NCBI GenBank assembly: GCA_018712515.1
Contig: DVGW01000013.1
Coordinates: forward strand, 62,001 to 126,000
Direction: 5' to 3'
Origin: Aphodovivens avicola
Lineage (GTDB): Bacteria > Actinomycetota > Coriobacteriia > Coriobacteriales > Eggerthellaceae
Length of the DNA stretch: 64,000 nucleotides
Shown: piece after piece, positions 52,095 to 60,959 of the stretch
How the letters are laid out: each line of letters opens with the position of its first letter
Numbering within the stretch: the stretch's first letter is position 1
Notes under the pieces: generated by a model
What the model saw: the letters and a program-made list of their open reading frames with translations, nothing else
The model's database searches: none
What the model was told of the DNA's origin: nothing
Position numbers and translations under genes: made by a program

Positions 52095-52841
52095 CTACAG
52101 AAGATGCTCCTGCTCGTAGTGGGGCTGGGACGGTTGCTGGTCGGCGTGCTCGGCTGCCTGCGGGGCGACCTGCGCGGTCGCTTGCCCGGCTGCGGCAGCG
52201 CTTTCCAGCGCGGAACCATCCTGCGCGGCGTGCACATCCGGAGCCGGCTGCGCAGTATCCGCGGCACCCGTCGCCTGCGCGTTTTGGCGCAGCAGCTCGC
52301 CGAGCGTGGCGAAGTCGTCTTCAAGCGCGACGCGCTTGCTGCCGTCGTAGAGCGCGGCGGCGGGATGAAAGATGGGGAACACCTTGAACCGACCCGCTTG
52401 CTGCAGCTTGCCGTGCAGGCGCGTGATGCCGACCTCGGTCTTGAGGATGAACTTCGTGGAGAAGTTGCCCAACGTCACGATGAACTCGGGGTCGATGGTG
52501 CGCGTCTGCTCGCGCAGGTAGGGCGTGCACAGCTCGATCTCCTCGGGGCGCGGATCGCGGTTTCCCGGAGGGCGGCATTTGAGCACGTTGGCGATGAACA
52601 CGTCCTCGCGCTTGAGCCCGGCGATGGCAAGCAGCTCGTTGAGGTATTTGCCGGCGGCGCCGACGAACGGGATGCCCTGCAGGTCCTCGTTCTTGCCCGG
52701 CGCCTCGCCCACGATCAGCACGCGCGCATCAGGATTGCCGTCGCCGAACACGGTCTGCGTGCGCCCATCGGCCAGCGGGCAGCGGCGACACGCTTCGACG
52801 TCGGCGCGGATCTGCTCCAGAGGGATATGCGGTTTGTGCAT
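52095..52841 (-). CDS. Uracil-DNA glycosylase, family 4
   Basis: This 248-residue DNA-repair enzyme removes uracil. Motif A is GEAPGKNEDLQGIPFVGAAG and motif C is HPAAALYDGS. Four Cys suited to a [4Fe-4S] cluster are present (CRRC near 18-21, C near 88 and C near 104). The last 60 residues or so are a Gln/Ala/Pro-rich tail outside the family fold, ending PHYEQEHLL. AAGGTCCCGCC precedes the ATG. It lies between nfnA and alr. Confidence 0.93.
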   Translation of the reverse strand: MHKPHIPLEQIRADVEACRRCPLADGRTQTVFGDGNPDARVLIVGEAPGKNEDLQGIPFVGAAGKYLNELLAIAGLKREDVFIANVLKCRPPGNRDPRPEEIELCTPYLREQTRTIDPEFIVTLGNFSTKFILKTEVGITRLHGKLQQAGRFKVFPIFHPAAALYDGSKRVALEDDFATLGELLRQNAQATGAADTAQPAPDVHAAQDGSALESAAAAGQATAQVAPQAAEHADQQPSQPHYEQEHLL

Positions 52842-52871
52842 GGCGGGACCTTCTTCTGCCGTAGCCCTGTC

Positions 52872-54287
52872 CTATTTGTAGATGCGCGGCATGCGCATGC
52901 TGAATCCGCAGGCCACCTCGTAGTTGATGGTGTCGAGCGCGTCGGCCATCTCGTCAAGGGTGATCTCGGCATCGCCCTGGCGCCCGACGAGCAGCACCTC
53001 GTCGCCGATCTGCGGATCGAGGCGGCGGTGCGTGCCGTACACGCGCATGTCGACCTCGAACATGCACATGTCCATGCAGATCTGGCCGACCTGGCGGCAG
53101 CGACGCCCGTCCAGGATCACGTCCGTCATGTTCGACAGGCCGTGGCGCAGACCGTCGGCGTAGCCCACGGGGATGGTGCAGACCTTGACGCTGCCGGGGC
53201 TGCGGTAGTCGAGCCCGTAGCTCACGCCCTCGCCCACCGGAACCGAGCGCACGTCGGTGATGCGCGCATGGACGCTCATGGCGGGGCGCAGATCCAGGAT
53301 GCCGCGCGTCACAGGCGACGCGTGCAGACCGTACAGCGACACGCCCAGACGCGCCATGTCGAACTGGACGTCGGAGAAGCGCGCGCCGGCGGCGGTGTTG
53401 GCGCAGTGCACGATGCCGGGATCGATTCCCGCGGAGCGCAGAGTCGACACGGCCTCGATGAAATGCTTGGCCTGGATCTGGAAATCAAGCGTCTCGTTGG
53501 CATCCGCGGTCGCGAAATGCGTGAACACGCCGCCCAGATCGAGCGCGCGATGGAATCCCACCTGCGTCATGAACTCGAGCACCTGGTCGTGGCGCACGCC
53601 GATGCGGTTCATGCCCGTGTTGACCGCCAGATGGTACGGAGCGCGCACGCCGAACGCGTCGGCCGTCTCGGCGTAGGCGATCGCGAACTCGGGCGTGTAG
53701 ATGGCCGGCGTGATCTTGTACGCGAGCAGAAGCGGCGCCGCCGCCACGGGAGGCTCGGAGAGGATGAGGATCGGGGCGTTGAGCATCGCCTCGCGCAGCT
53801 CGATGGCCTCGTTGACCGTGGCGACGCCCAGCCATTCGGCGCCGGAGTTGAGCGCGGTGCGCGCCACCTGGACCGCGCCGTGGCCGTACGCGTCGGCCTT
53901 GACGACGGCCATCAGACGCGTGCGCGAGCTGAGACGGCGGCGGTACTCGCCCACGTTGTGGCGGATGGCGGCCAGGTCGATCTCGACCCATGACCAACGG
54001 CGGTCGATGGCGGGGATGGTGCGCAGCTTGTCCGGATCGAAATGAAGCGCGCCCGAAGCGTCCCGCTCGTGATCGCGCGCATACTGGAACGCGCCCTGGG
54101 CAGCAGGGCTTGACGGGGAGGCGGGGCTGAACGGATAGTCGGATCCCCGCTTGTCAGCCGCGGAAGCCAGCTGGCCGTCCCGCGCGCCCGTTCCGACGGG
54201 CGTATGTCCCACGCTGACGCTCGCCGGCACGAAGCCCGGCTTGCGCCGCGCGAATCCGGTGAACCCGTTCAGCGGTTCTTCTTCCAT
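52872..54287 (-). CDS. alr: Alanine racemase with N-terminal extension
   Basis: This 471-residue PLP enzyme converts L- to D-alanine for peptidoglycan. The PLP lysine is in AVVKADAYGHGAV (Lys 130). GVSYGLDYRSPG carries the second catalytic Tyr, and IPVGYADGLRHGLSN and GQICMDMCMFEV are typical. About 95 residues come before the normal domain start (WSWVEIDLAAIRHN). They are Ser/Pro/Ala-rich and unlike the family. The start is nevertheless supported by AGGAGGCATCACGG. An extended -10 (TGCTATACT) lies just upstream. Confidence 0.95.
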   Translation of the reverse strand: MEEEPLNGFTGFARRKPGFVPASVSVGHTPVGTGARDGQLASAADKRGSDYPFSPASPSSPAAQGAFQYARDHERDASGALHFDPDKLRTIPAIDRRWSWVEIDLAAIRHNVGEYRRRLSSRTRLMAVVKADAYGHGAVQVARTALNSGAEWLGVATVNEAIELREAMLNAPILILSEPPVAAAPLLLAYKITPAIYTPEFAIAYAETADAFGVRAPYHLAVNTGMNRIGVRHDQVLEFMTQVGFHRALDLGGVFTHFATADANETLDFQIQAKHFIEAVSTLRSAGIDPGIVHCANTAAGARFSDVQFDMARLGVSLYGLHASPVTRGILDLRPAMSVHARITDVRSVPVGEGVSYGLDYRSPGSVKVCTIPVGYADGLRHGLSNMTDVILDGRRCRQVGQICMDMCMFEVDMRVYGTHRRLDPQIGDEVLLVGRQGDAEITLDEMADALDTINYEVACGFSMRMPRIYK

Positions 54288-54320
54288 CCGTGATGCCTCC
54301 TCCTAGAAAAATCGGGCATC

Positions 54321-54329
54321 AGTATAGCA
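54321..54329 (-). promoter_or_regulatory. Extended -10 promoter of alr
   Basis: On the minus strand, TGCTATACT is a TGn-extended -10, 34 bp before the start codon. Confidence 0.6.
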
Positions 54330-54440
54330 CTGGGATTTCCGCCGCCCGGGCGCGCGGAGCGACCTGCCCAAATCCCCTATAACCCCGCACAAGGAGCGCC
54401 CATCGCGGGTTCGCTGACGAACCCGCACACCGACGGGCGG

Positions 54441-54548
54441 CTCCAGGTTTGCGAGCACCCCCGATGCGACATGCGACTCCACGATTGCAGGCATCCCCGA
54501 TGCAACATGCGGTTCCGCATTTGCGAGCATCTCCAATGTGCCGCGCGA
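54441..54548. repeat. Three tandem 36-bp repeats
   Basis: Units start at 54441, 54477 and 54513 (for example CTCCACGATTGCAGGCATC, then CCCGATGCAACATGCGG). They have the same period as the array at 1759-2084 and, read on the other strand, a similar core (CATG, then ATCGGGGATGCCTGC). Open frames show 12-residue repeats but no convincing gene. Confidence 0.65.
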
Positions 54549-54567
54549 AACACTTGGATAGAAAAAC

Positions 54568-54713
54568 GCGGATGCGACGCTTTCCACCGCCGAAAAGCGT
54601 CGCATCCGCTGGATTTCATCCGTTTTTTTTTGGGGGGGGGGGGTGCGAGTTGTCGCATCCCCTGGATTTCATCCGCAATTCCGCCGAATGGGATGAAATC
54701 GCTCGATTGCGAC
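54568..54713. other. Hairpin, T10G12 run and direct repeats after mogA
   Basis: A 15-bp perfect stem lies at 54568-54609. T10G12 lies at 54623-54644. A 24-bp phrase GTCGCATCC.CTGGATTTCATCCG occurs at 54599-54622 and again at 54651-54674 with one mismatch. An inverted TTTCATCC / GGATGAAA pair lies near 54665-54700. The hairpins may terminate mogA. Confidence 0.55.
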
Positions 54714-55196
54714 TTAGTGGCCGCCGCCCGCCATCATCTTGGCGGCATGGGGCAGCGCCTTGACGATGCCGTCCCAGTTCTCGCGCGCGGCTTTCTCGCT
54801 GCCGGGCAGGTTGATGACCAGATGGCGTCCGCGCTGCATGCACAGGGCGCGGGAGAGCATCGCGTACGGCGTGATGGCCAGCGAGTGGGCGCGCATAGCC
54901 TCGGCGATGCCGGGCACGTTGCGCTCGCACACGTCCATCGTCGCCTCAGGCGTCACGTCGCGCAGCGACAGTCCGCTGCCGCCGCAGGTCAGCACGATGT
55001 CGACGTCCAGCTCGTCGCACGCGGTGACGATCGCCGCCGAGATGTCGGCGCGCTCGTCTTTGACCACCACGTGGCTTTTGCACTCCCAGCCGTTCTCGGC
55101 GATGAGCCCCTCGAGCGCGGCACCGGCGGTGTCCTCCTTCATGCTGCGCGTATCCGAGCACGTGATGATGGCGAACGTCAAAGCGTTTTCAGACAT
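54714..55196 (-). CDS. Molybdenum cofactor protein MogA/MoaB
   Basis: This 160-residue cytoplasmic protein binds molybdopterin and adenylates it before molybdate insertion. Motifs: FAIITCSDTRSMKEDTAGAAL, VLTCGGSGLSLRDVTPEAT and HLVINLPGSEKAARENW. The length fits the MogA/MoaB family. It lies downstream of moeA, separated by a 180-bp structured leader. It supplies the cofactor for the two molybdenum oxidoreductases in this window. Confidence 0.94.
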   Translation of the reverse strand: MSENALTFAIITCSDTRSMKEDTAGAALEGLIAENGWECKSHVVVKDERADISAAIVTACDELDVDIVLTCGGSGLSLRDVTPEATMDVCERNVPGIAEAMRAHSLAITPYAMLSRALCMQRGRHLVINLPGSEKAARENWDGIVKALPHAAKMMAGGGH

Positions 55197-55377
55197 CTCT
55201 CTTCCTTTCCTAGCACCTGGCGTTGCAACCAGGTATCTCGCAGGCCCCTCCGGGAGGGGAGGGTCCGCGCGCAGTATCCGCAGCCCTTTGATCGCGTTCC
55301 GCAGGAACGCGATGGGCGTAGGGCGAGGACTTGTTTGAGCACGGGCCCTCCCCTCCCGGAGGGCCCGTCAGGCTGAC
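55197..55377 (-). ncRNA. Structured leader between moeA and mogA with alternative pairings
   Basis: Read on the minus strand it has four hairpins in a row: ACGGGCCCTCC/GGAGGGCCCGT, ATCGCGTTCC/GGAACGCGAT, a GGAGGGG/CCCTCC stem, and ACCTGG/CCAGGT just before the ribosome site. The first (55343-55366) and third (55243-55266) are also complementary to each other over 22 of 24 bases, so two mutually exclusive folds exist. It could be an attenuator or riboswitch-like leader for mogA, or a small palindromic repeat element. Confidence 0.4.
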
Positions 55378-56634
55378 TTAGATCACCGTCTCCTCGGCAA
55401 CGTCCAGCAGCACGCATTCCACCAGATCGCCTGCCGAGCGGCCGCCCTGGCCCTCGGGCAGCACCGCCATGCAGTTGCTGCGCTGGATCACGCCGAACAG
55501 GCCCGAGCTCTGGTTCTTGGCGGGCTCGACGATGTAGCCGCCTTCGGGATCCTTGCGCAGGGTGGAGCGCAGGAACAGCCGGCGCGTGTCGTTCTTCTTG
55601 GTGTCCTTGGCAAGCTTCGCCATGACGGTCGGACGGACGAAGCGGGTGTAGCCCTGCATCTTGCGCAACGCGGGGCGGATGATCATCTCGAACCCGCAGT
55701 AGGCCGCCGCCGGATTGCCGGGCAGGCCGAACACGGGCGTGCCCTTGACGACACCGAACGTCTGGGCCTTGCCGGGGCGCATGTTGACGGTCGTCATCAT
55801 CAGCTCGCCGAGACGCTCGACGACGGGCTTGATGAAGTCGAAGTCGCCGTTGGACGCGCCGCCGCTCGTCACGATGAAGTCGTAATCGTACGTCGCGTCG
55901 GAGACCACCTGCGCGAGCGCCTCCTCGTCATCGGAGACGATGGGCAGGATGGTGGGAATGGCGCCGGCGGCCTGGGCGCAGGCAGCGAGCGCGTAGCTGT
56001 TGGAGTTGCGGATCTTGCCCGGCGTGGGCATGTCGGTCGGATCGACCAGCTCCGAGCCGATGGCGATGATCGCCACGCGCGGACGGCGGTACACCGGCAC
56101 CTCGATGATGCCGCATCCCGCCAAAAAGCCGGCGCCGGCGGAGCCCACGATCTCGCCGCTCGACACGACGACCTCGCCCGCCTTCGCCTCCTCGCCCGCC
56201 TGGCGCACGTTGGATCCGAGCTTGGTGGGCGCGTCGAACGCCACGCGGCTGCCCGGCTTGCCGTCGCCGGACACGACGCTGACGATCTCGTACTTGACCA
56301 CCGAGTCGGCCGCCTCGGGCAGCGGCGCGCCCGTCATGATGCGGACGCACTGGCCCTCCTCGATGGGGCCTTCGTAGGTTTCGCCCGCGGCGATCTCGGC
56401 GATGACGTCCATCTCGACGGGAGCCTCGGCCGTCGCGCCTTCCAGCTCGGCGGCACGCAGCGCGAAGCCGTCCATCGCGGAATGCGCGAACGGCGACACG
56501 TCGATGTCGCTTTTCAGATCGTCAGCCGCGACGCGCCCCACCGCATCCAGCAGCCCCACCGTCTCGACGGGAAGCGGCGCGACCTGCGACAGCACCAGCT
56601 CGCGCGCTTCTTCGAGCGAGATCATCTCCGCCAT
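55378..56634 (-). CDS. moeA: Molybdopterin molybdenumtransferase MoeA
   Basis: This 418-residue cytoplasmic enzyme inserts molybdate into adenylated molybdopterin. Motifs: ISLEEARELVLSQVAPLP, DVSPFAHSAMDGFALRA, RIMTGAPLPEAADSVVKYE, PRVAIIAIGSELVD and VTSGGASNGDFDFIKPVVERLG, plus a C-terminal domain IV. AAAGGGG precedes the ATG. It forms a cofactor unit with the MogA/MoaB gene downstream. Confidence 0.96.
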   Translation of the reverse strand: MAEMISLEEARELVLSQVAPLPVETVGLLDAVGRVAADDLKSDIDVSPFAHSAMDGFALRAAELEGATAEAPVEMDVIAEIAAGETYEGPIEEGQCVRIMTGAPLPEAADSVVKYEIVSVVSGDGKPGSRVAFDAPTKLGSNVRQAGEEAKAGEVVVSSGEIVGSAGAGFLAGCGIIEVPVYRRPRVAIIAIGSELVDPTDMPTPGKIRNSNSYALAACAQAAGAIPTILPIVSDDEEALAQVVSDATYDYDFIVTSGGASNGDFDFIKPVVERLGELMMTTVNMRPGKAQTFGVVKGTPVFGLPGNPAAAYCGFEMIIRPALRKMQGYTRFVRPTVMAKLAKDTKKNDTRRLFLRSTLRKDPEGGYIVEPAKNQSSGLFGVIQRSNCMAVLPEGQGGRSAGDLVECVLLDVAEETVI

Positions 56635-56829
56635 GAACAACCCCTTTCATCGTTGCGCCGCCGACGCGTCCCATGCGCGTCTGCGGCGTTCGTCTCATGT
56701 CCGTCCATTATAGCGTTCTTAGAATTATTCGCGTGCAAAAGAAACCGGGCCGACCGCTCGCAACGAAGCATTCCCTCGGCTCTCCAAACGCATATCACCT
56801 CAACGGTGCAGCCCCAGCCCAAACAGAAC

Positions 56830-56855
56830 GGGCCGGCACCCGAAGATGCCGGCCC
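56830..56855 (-). terminator. Rho-independent terminator of eno
   Basis: GGGCCGGCA / TGCCGGCCC has an 8-nt loop. On the minus strand it is followed by GTTCTGTTT. Confidence 0.8.
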
Positions 56856-56882
56856 GCATGCAGTCCAAACGGTGATCCGCCG

Positions 56883-58172
56883 CTACTTGATGTTGTAGAA
56901 CGCGCTCCAGCCCGCGTAGAGGGCATCGCCGTCGAGCTCCTCCTCGATTCGGAGAAGCTGGTTGTACTTGGCGACGCGGTCGCTGCGGCACGGCGCGCCC
57001 GTCTTGATCTGGCCGGCGTTGGTGGCGACGGCGAGGTCGGCAATGGTGGTGTCCTCGGTCTCGCCGGAGCGGTGCGACACGACGCATGCATAGCCGGCGC
57101 GCTTGGCCATCTCCATGGCGTCGAGCGCCTCGGACAGGCTGCCGATCTGGTTCACCTTGACGAGGATGGCGTTGGCGCAGCCGAGCTCGATGCCCTTGGC
57201 CAGACGCTCGGAGTTGGTCACGAACAGGTCGTCGCCCACCAGCTGGACCTTGTCGCCGATGCGGTCGGTCAGCTTCTTCCAGCCGTCCCAATCCTCCTCG
57301 GCCATGCCGTCCTCGATGGAGATGATCGGGTACTTCTCGACGAGCGCGGCCCAGTAGTCGACCATCTCGTCGCTCGTGAGCTCGCGGCCCTCGCCGGCGA
57401 GCACGTACTTCTGCTTGTCGGCATCGTAGAACTCGGTGGACGCGGGATCCATCGCGAACATGATGTCCTCGCCCGGCTTGTAGCCAGCCTGCTCGCATGC
57501 CTTGACCAGGTACTGCAGCGGCTCCTCGTTGGTGGAGAAGTTGGGAGCGAAGCCGCCTTCGTCGCCGACGCCGCCGCCCAGGCCGGCGTCATGCAGGACC
57601 TTCTTGAGCGTGTGGTAGATCTCGGCGCACCAGCGCAGCGCCTCGGCGAACGAGCTCGCGCCGACCGGCATGACCATGAACTCTTGGAAGTCCACGTTGT
57701 TGTCGGCGTGCACGCCGCCGTTGAGGATGTTCATCATCGGGGTGGGCAGCACATGCGCGTTGACGCCGCCGATGTACTTGTACAGGGGAAGCTCGGCGGA
57801 CTCTGCCGCAGCCTTGGCGCACGCCAGGGAAACGCCCAGGATCGCGTTGGCGCCCAGCGCGCCCTTGTTCGGCGTGCCGTCCAGCTCGAGCATGATCTCG
57901 TCGATGGTGCGCTGATCGCCGGCTTCGATGCCCACCAGGGCATCCGCGATCTCCTCGTTCACATGGCCGACGGCATCCAGCGTGCCCTTGCCCAGGTAGC
58001 GGCTCTTGTCGCAATCACGCAGCTCGACGGCCTCGAACGCGCCCGTGGAAGCACCGGAGGGCACTGCAGCCCTGCCGAACGAGCCGTCGTCCAGCACAAC
58101 CTCGACCTCAACGGTGGGGTTGCCGCGGGAATCCAGCACTTCGCGGCCGAATACATCGATGATGACGCTCAT
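56883..58172 (-). CDS. eno: Enolase
   Basis: This 429-residue glycolytic enzyme interconverts 2-phosphoglycerate and phosphoenolpyruvate. Motifs: MSVIIDVFGREVLDSRGNPTVEVEV, SGASTGAFEAVELRD, GDEGGFAPNFSTNEEPL, ISIEDGMAEEDWDGW, LVGDDLFVTN and VVSHRSGETEDTTIADLAVA. The start has AGGAGGCATTCA. It is monocistronic. Confidence 0.98.
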   Translation of the reverse strand: MSVIIDVFGREVLDSRGNPTVEVEVVLDDGSFGRAAVPSGASTGAFEAVELRDCDKSRYLGKGTLDAVGHVNEEIADALVGIEAGDQRTIDEIMLELDGTPNKGALGANAILGVSLACAKAAAESAELPLYKYIGGVNAHVLPTPMMNILNGGVHADNNVDFQEFMVMPVGASSFAEALRWCAEIYHTLKKVLHDAGLGGGVGDEGGFAPNFSTNEEPLQYLVKACEQAGYKPGEDIMFAMDPASTEFYDADKQKYVLAGEGRELTSDEMVDYWAALVEKYPIISIEDGMAEEDWDGWKKLTDRIGDKVQLVGDDLFVTNSERLAKGIELGCANAILVKVNQIGSLSEALDAMEMAKRAGYACVVSHRSGETEDTTIADLAVATNAGQIKTGAPCRSDRVAKYNQLLRIEEELDGDALYAGWSAFYNIK

Positions 58173-58407
58173 TGAATGCCTCCTAAAGCATAGCCGGTTC
58201 ACGCCGCCGCACGACGCCGCGACGCTCATGCCCCGTCATGATAGCACGATGGAGGTGGAGGGCGGAGGTGATGCGCGCCGCGGCGGCATGCAGCCACGCC
58301 AGCGGCGGCAACGCGATGCGCAACCGCACAAGCGGCTCCGTAACGGCACGCTGCCGCACGAGAGGCGGAGTCGCGCATGCGAGCGCGTCAGCGTCAGCGG
58401 CGCGGCG

Positions 58408-59262
58408 TCACCCGAGCACGGCGAGGGCCGCGCAAATGGCAAGGCCCGCCAATAGCGTCGCCAACGCGCCGGCCGTGAACCGGCGCCGTGCGAGCGACGT
58501 GCGCACGACGTCCGGCGCGCCGTAGCAGCGCGCGTTCATCGCCACCGCCAGGGCGTCAGCGCGGCGGAACATGCTGACGAACAGGGGAACGAGCACCGTC
58601 GCCCATGCGCGCAGGCGCACCACCAGGCCGGCTTCCCCGAATTTGGCGCAGCGCGACCATTGCGCGTCGTGGATGCGGCCCAGCTCCTCGGCGACGAGCG
58701 GGATGAATCGCAGGGCGATCGAGAGAACCGACGCGACGTCGTCCACCGGCGCCCGCAGCTTGCGCAGGGGGCGCAGGAAGCTCGAGAACGCTTCGGTGAG
58801 CTCGGTCGACGTCGTCGTGAAGCTCACGAGCAGGCTCGCCATCACCAGCAGCACGATGCGGATCGCGTAGAAGCAGCCGCGGGCGAACCCCATCGGCACG
58901 AACCCAAACGACCCGACGAGCGTCACCGGCGCGGCCCCCGCGAGCCAACCCGCCGACACCGAGCCGAGACCGCCCGGCGCGACGGCGGACGCCGCAGCCG
59001 CATCGAAGGAGAACGCGTTGAACACGATGGCAAACGCCGCTATCACCACGAGCGGGAGCGAGAGCGCGAGGATGCGCCGCGGCCCAATGCGCGACACGCA
59101 AAGCAGCACCGCGAACGCTACCGCGCACACGCCGAGCGCCCACCAGGTTTCCACCAAAAACAACGTCACGGAATAGGCGATGAGCAGCACGGTCTTCACC
59201 CGCGCATCGCAAACGTGCACAGGCGTGGCTCCGGGTATGTAGGTGCTGATATCGATACGCAT
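58408..59262 (-). CDS. ecfT: Energy-coupling factor transporter membrane protein EcfT
   Basis: This 284-residue membrane protein starts MRIDISTYIPGATPVHVCDARVKTVLLIAYSVTLF, typical of EcfT, and has about six hydrophobic segments. In EcfT, two cytoplasmic ARG motifs bind the ATPases. Here the equivalents read SRC (in HDAQWSRCAKF) and ARC (in MNARCYG). The usual partners ecfA1 and ecfA2, normally between rplQ and ecfT, are absent. It could work with ATPases encoded elsewhere to import a vitamin or metal. The ribosome site is weak. Confidence 0.85.
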   Translation of the reverse strand: MRIDISTYIPGATPVHVCDARVKTVLLIAYSVTLFLVETWWALGVCAVAFAVLLCVSRIGPRRILALSLPLVVIAAFAIVFNAFSFDAAAASAVAPGGLGSVSAGWLAGAAPVTLVGSFGFVPMGFARGCFYAIRIVLLVMASLLVSFTTTSTELTEAFSSFLRPLRKLRAPVDDVASVLSIALRFIPLVAEELGRIHDAQWSRCAKFGEAGLVVRLRAWATVLVPLFVSMFRRADALAVAMNARCYGAPDVVRTSLARRRFTAGALATLLAGLAICAALAVLG

Positions 59263-59293
59263 GAGCGCAGTATGCCACATCGTCCGCCCGTGC

Positions 59294-59331
59294 AAAAGGA
59301 AAGCCCCGCGCGGTCATACCGTGCGGGGCTT
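59294..59331 (-). terminator. Terminator at the end of the ribosomal operon
   Basis: On the minus strand AAGCCCCGC-ACGGT pairs with ACCG-CGCGGGGCTT (one mismatch) and TCCTTTT follows, between rplQ and ecfT. Confidence 0.75.
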
Positions 59332-59363
59332 GGAATCAGAGCGATTCGAGCGAAGCGGGGGAG

Positions 59364-59966
59364 TTACTTCTCCTCTTTCTTCTCCTCCTCGGCGGCCTCC
59401 TCAGCAGGAGCCTCCTCGGCGGCCTCGGGCTCGGCCTCGACAGCCTCAGCCTCAGCGGTCTCCTCGACAGCCTCGGCCGCTTCCTCGGCCTTGGCTTCCT
59501 CAGCCTCAGCCTCGACGGCCTCCTCGGCCTTCTTCGGCGCGGCCTTCTTGGCGGCAGCCTTCTTCGCCGGCTTCTCGTCAGCCTTCTCGGCCTTCTTCTG
59601 CACCGGCTCGGTCACGAGCTCCATGATGACCATGGGGGCGTTGTCGCCCTTGCGGAAACCCAGCTTCATGATGCGGGTGTAGCCGCCCTGACGATCCTGG
59701 AACATGCCCTGCTTGACCTTCTCGAAGACCTCGCGCACGAGCTCCTTGTCGCCACCCAGGGCGGCGATGGCCAGACGGCGGGAATGCAGGTCGCCCTTCT
59801 TGGCCCAGGTGATGATCTTGTCAACGTCGGGACGGATCTCCTTGGCGCGGGATTCGATCGTCTTGATGCGATCGTTCAGCAGCAGCGCGGACACCAGGCT
59901 GCGCTTCATGGCCTTGGTGTGGCTCTTGTCCGTGCCGAGCTTGCGCCCCTTCTTGTAATGTCTCAT
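59364..59966 (-). CDS. rplQ: 50S ribosomal protein L17 with long acidic/Lys-Ala tail
   Basis: This 200-residue protein has a normal L17 core at residues 1-118: MRHYKKGRKLGTDKSHTKAMKRSLVSALLLNDRIKTIESRAKEIRP... with the C-terminal core ...YTRIMKLGFRKGDNAPMVIMELV. The last 80 residues are an Ala/Glu/Lys low-complexity extension (KKAAAKKAAPKKAEE...EEKKEEK). Long tails on L17 occur in actinobacteria. It sits 13 bp after rpoA in the order rpoA-rplQ. Confidence 0.97.
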   Translation of the reverse strand: MRHYKKGRKLGTDKSHTKAMKRSLVSALLLNDRIKTIESRAKEIRPDVDKIITWAKKGDLHSRRLAIAALGGDKELVREVFEKVKQGMFQDRQGGYTRIMKLGFRKGDNAPMVIMELVTEPVQKKAEKADEKPAKKAAAKKAAPKKAEEAVEAEAEEAKAEEAAEAVEETAEAEAVEAEPEAAEEAPAEEAAEEEKKEEK

Positions 59967-59979
59967 GATCTTGCTTCTC

Positions 59980-60930
59980 CTATTGCTTCAAGTTGAGGTC
60001 CATGGAAATGAGCTTGTCCTTCACTTCCTCGATGGACTTCGCACCAAAGTTCCTGATGTTCAGCAGATCGTTCTCGGAGAACTCGACCAGCTGGCGCACG
60101 GAATGGATGCCGGCGCGCTTCAGGCAGTTGTACGAGCGGACCGACAGATCCAGATCCTCGATCTGCTTGTCAAGCTCGGCGTTGGTCTCCTGGCCCTCGG
60201 GAGCGAAGATGGACGGCACCTCGCCCTCCTCCTCGTCCGCGATGTCGGACAGGCTCAGGAACGCGCCCATGTACTGGTTGATGATGTTGGCGGCGCGGCA
60301 CACAGCCTCGGTCGGGGCGATGCTGCCGTCGGTCTCAACCTCCAGCACCAGCTTGTCATAGTCGGTACGCTGACCCACGCGGGTGTCGGTCACGTTGAGC
60401 GTGCAGCGGCGCACGGGCGAGAACAGCGAATCGACGTGGATGACGCCGATGGGGTCCTCGGTGCGCTTGTTGCGCTCGGCGGACACATAACCGCGGCCCA
60501 CGCCGATGCGGATCGTCATGTCCAGCGTGCCGCCGTCGGCGACCGTGGCGATGACGTGCTCGGGGTTGACCAGCGTGAACTCGGTGGGAACCTCAAGGTC
60601 GGCACCCGTCACCGTGCAAGGACCCTCGGCCAGCACGTGGGCGGTCGCCTCCTCAACATCGTCGTTGAGCGCGGAGAACACCAGGCCCTTGACGTTGAGG
60701 ACGATGTCGGTGATGTCCTCGATGACGCCCTCGGCGGTGGTGAACTCGTGCTGCACGCCTTCGATCTGGATGGCGGTCGCCTTCGCGCCGTCAAGCGACG
60801 AAAGCAGGACGCGACGCATGCAGTTGCCCAGCGTGTAGCCATAGCCACGCTCCAGCGGCTCCACAATGAAACGCGCTACGGTATCGTTGACCTCTTCCGT
60901 GGTTACCGTCGGCCTCATGAACTCTGTCAT
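59980..60930 (-). CDS. rpoA: RNA polymerase alpha subunit
   Basis: This 316-residue core polymerase subunit has the N-terminal dimerisation domain (ARFIVEPLERGYGYTLGNCMRRVLLSSLDGAKAT). The C-terminal DNA/activator-binding domain has LDLSVRSYNCLKRAGIHSVRQLVEFSENDLLNIRNFGAKSIEEVKDKL. AAGGAGG precedes the ATG by 10 nt. It lies between rpsD and rplQ as usual. Confidence 0.98.
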   Translation of the reverse strand: MTEFMRPTVTTEEVNDTVARFIVEPLERGYGYTLGNCMRRVLLSSLDGAKATAIQIEGVQHEFTTAEGVIEDITDIVLNVKGLVFSALNDDVEEATAHVLAEGPCTVTGADLEVPTEFTLVNPEHVIATVADGGTLDMTIRIGVGRGYVSAERNKRTEDPIGVIHVDSLFSPVRRCTLNVTDTRVGQRTDYDKLVLEVETDGSIAPTEAVCRAANIINQYMGAFLSLSDIADEEEGEVPSIFAPEGQETNAELDKQIEDLDLSVRSYNCLKRAGIHSVRQLVEFSENDLLNIRNFGAKSIEEVKDKLISMDLNLKQ

Positions 60931-60959
60931 GTTGTGCAAGCCTCCTTACTGCGCGGCGA

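Noticed and set aside
55197..55377. Known molybdenum-cofactor riboswitch
   Set aside because: The hairpin order and sequences do not resemble the known Moco motif, which lies upstream of moaA or similar genes; kept only as an unassigned structured leader.
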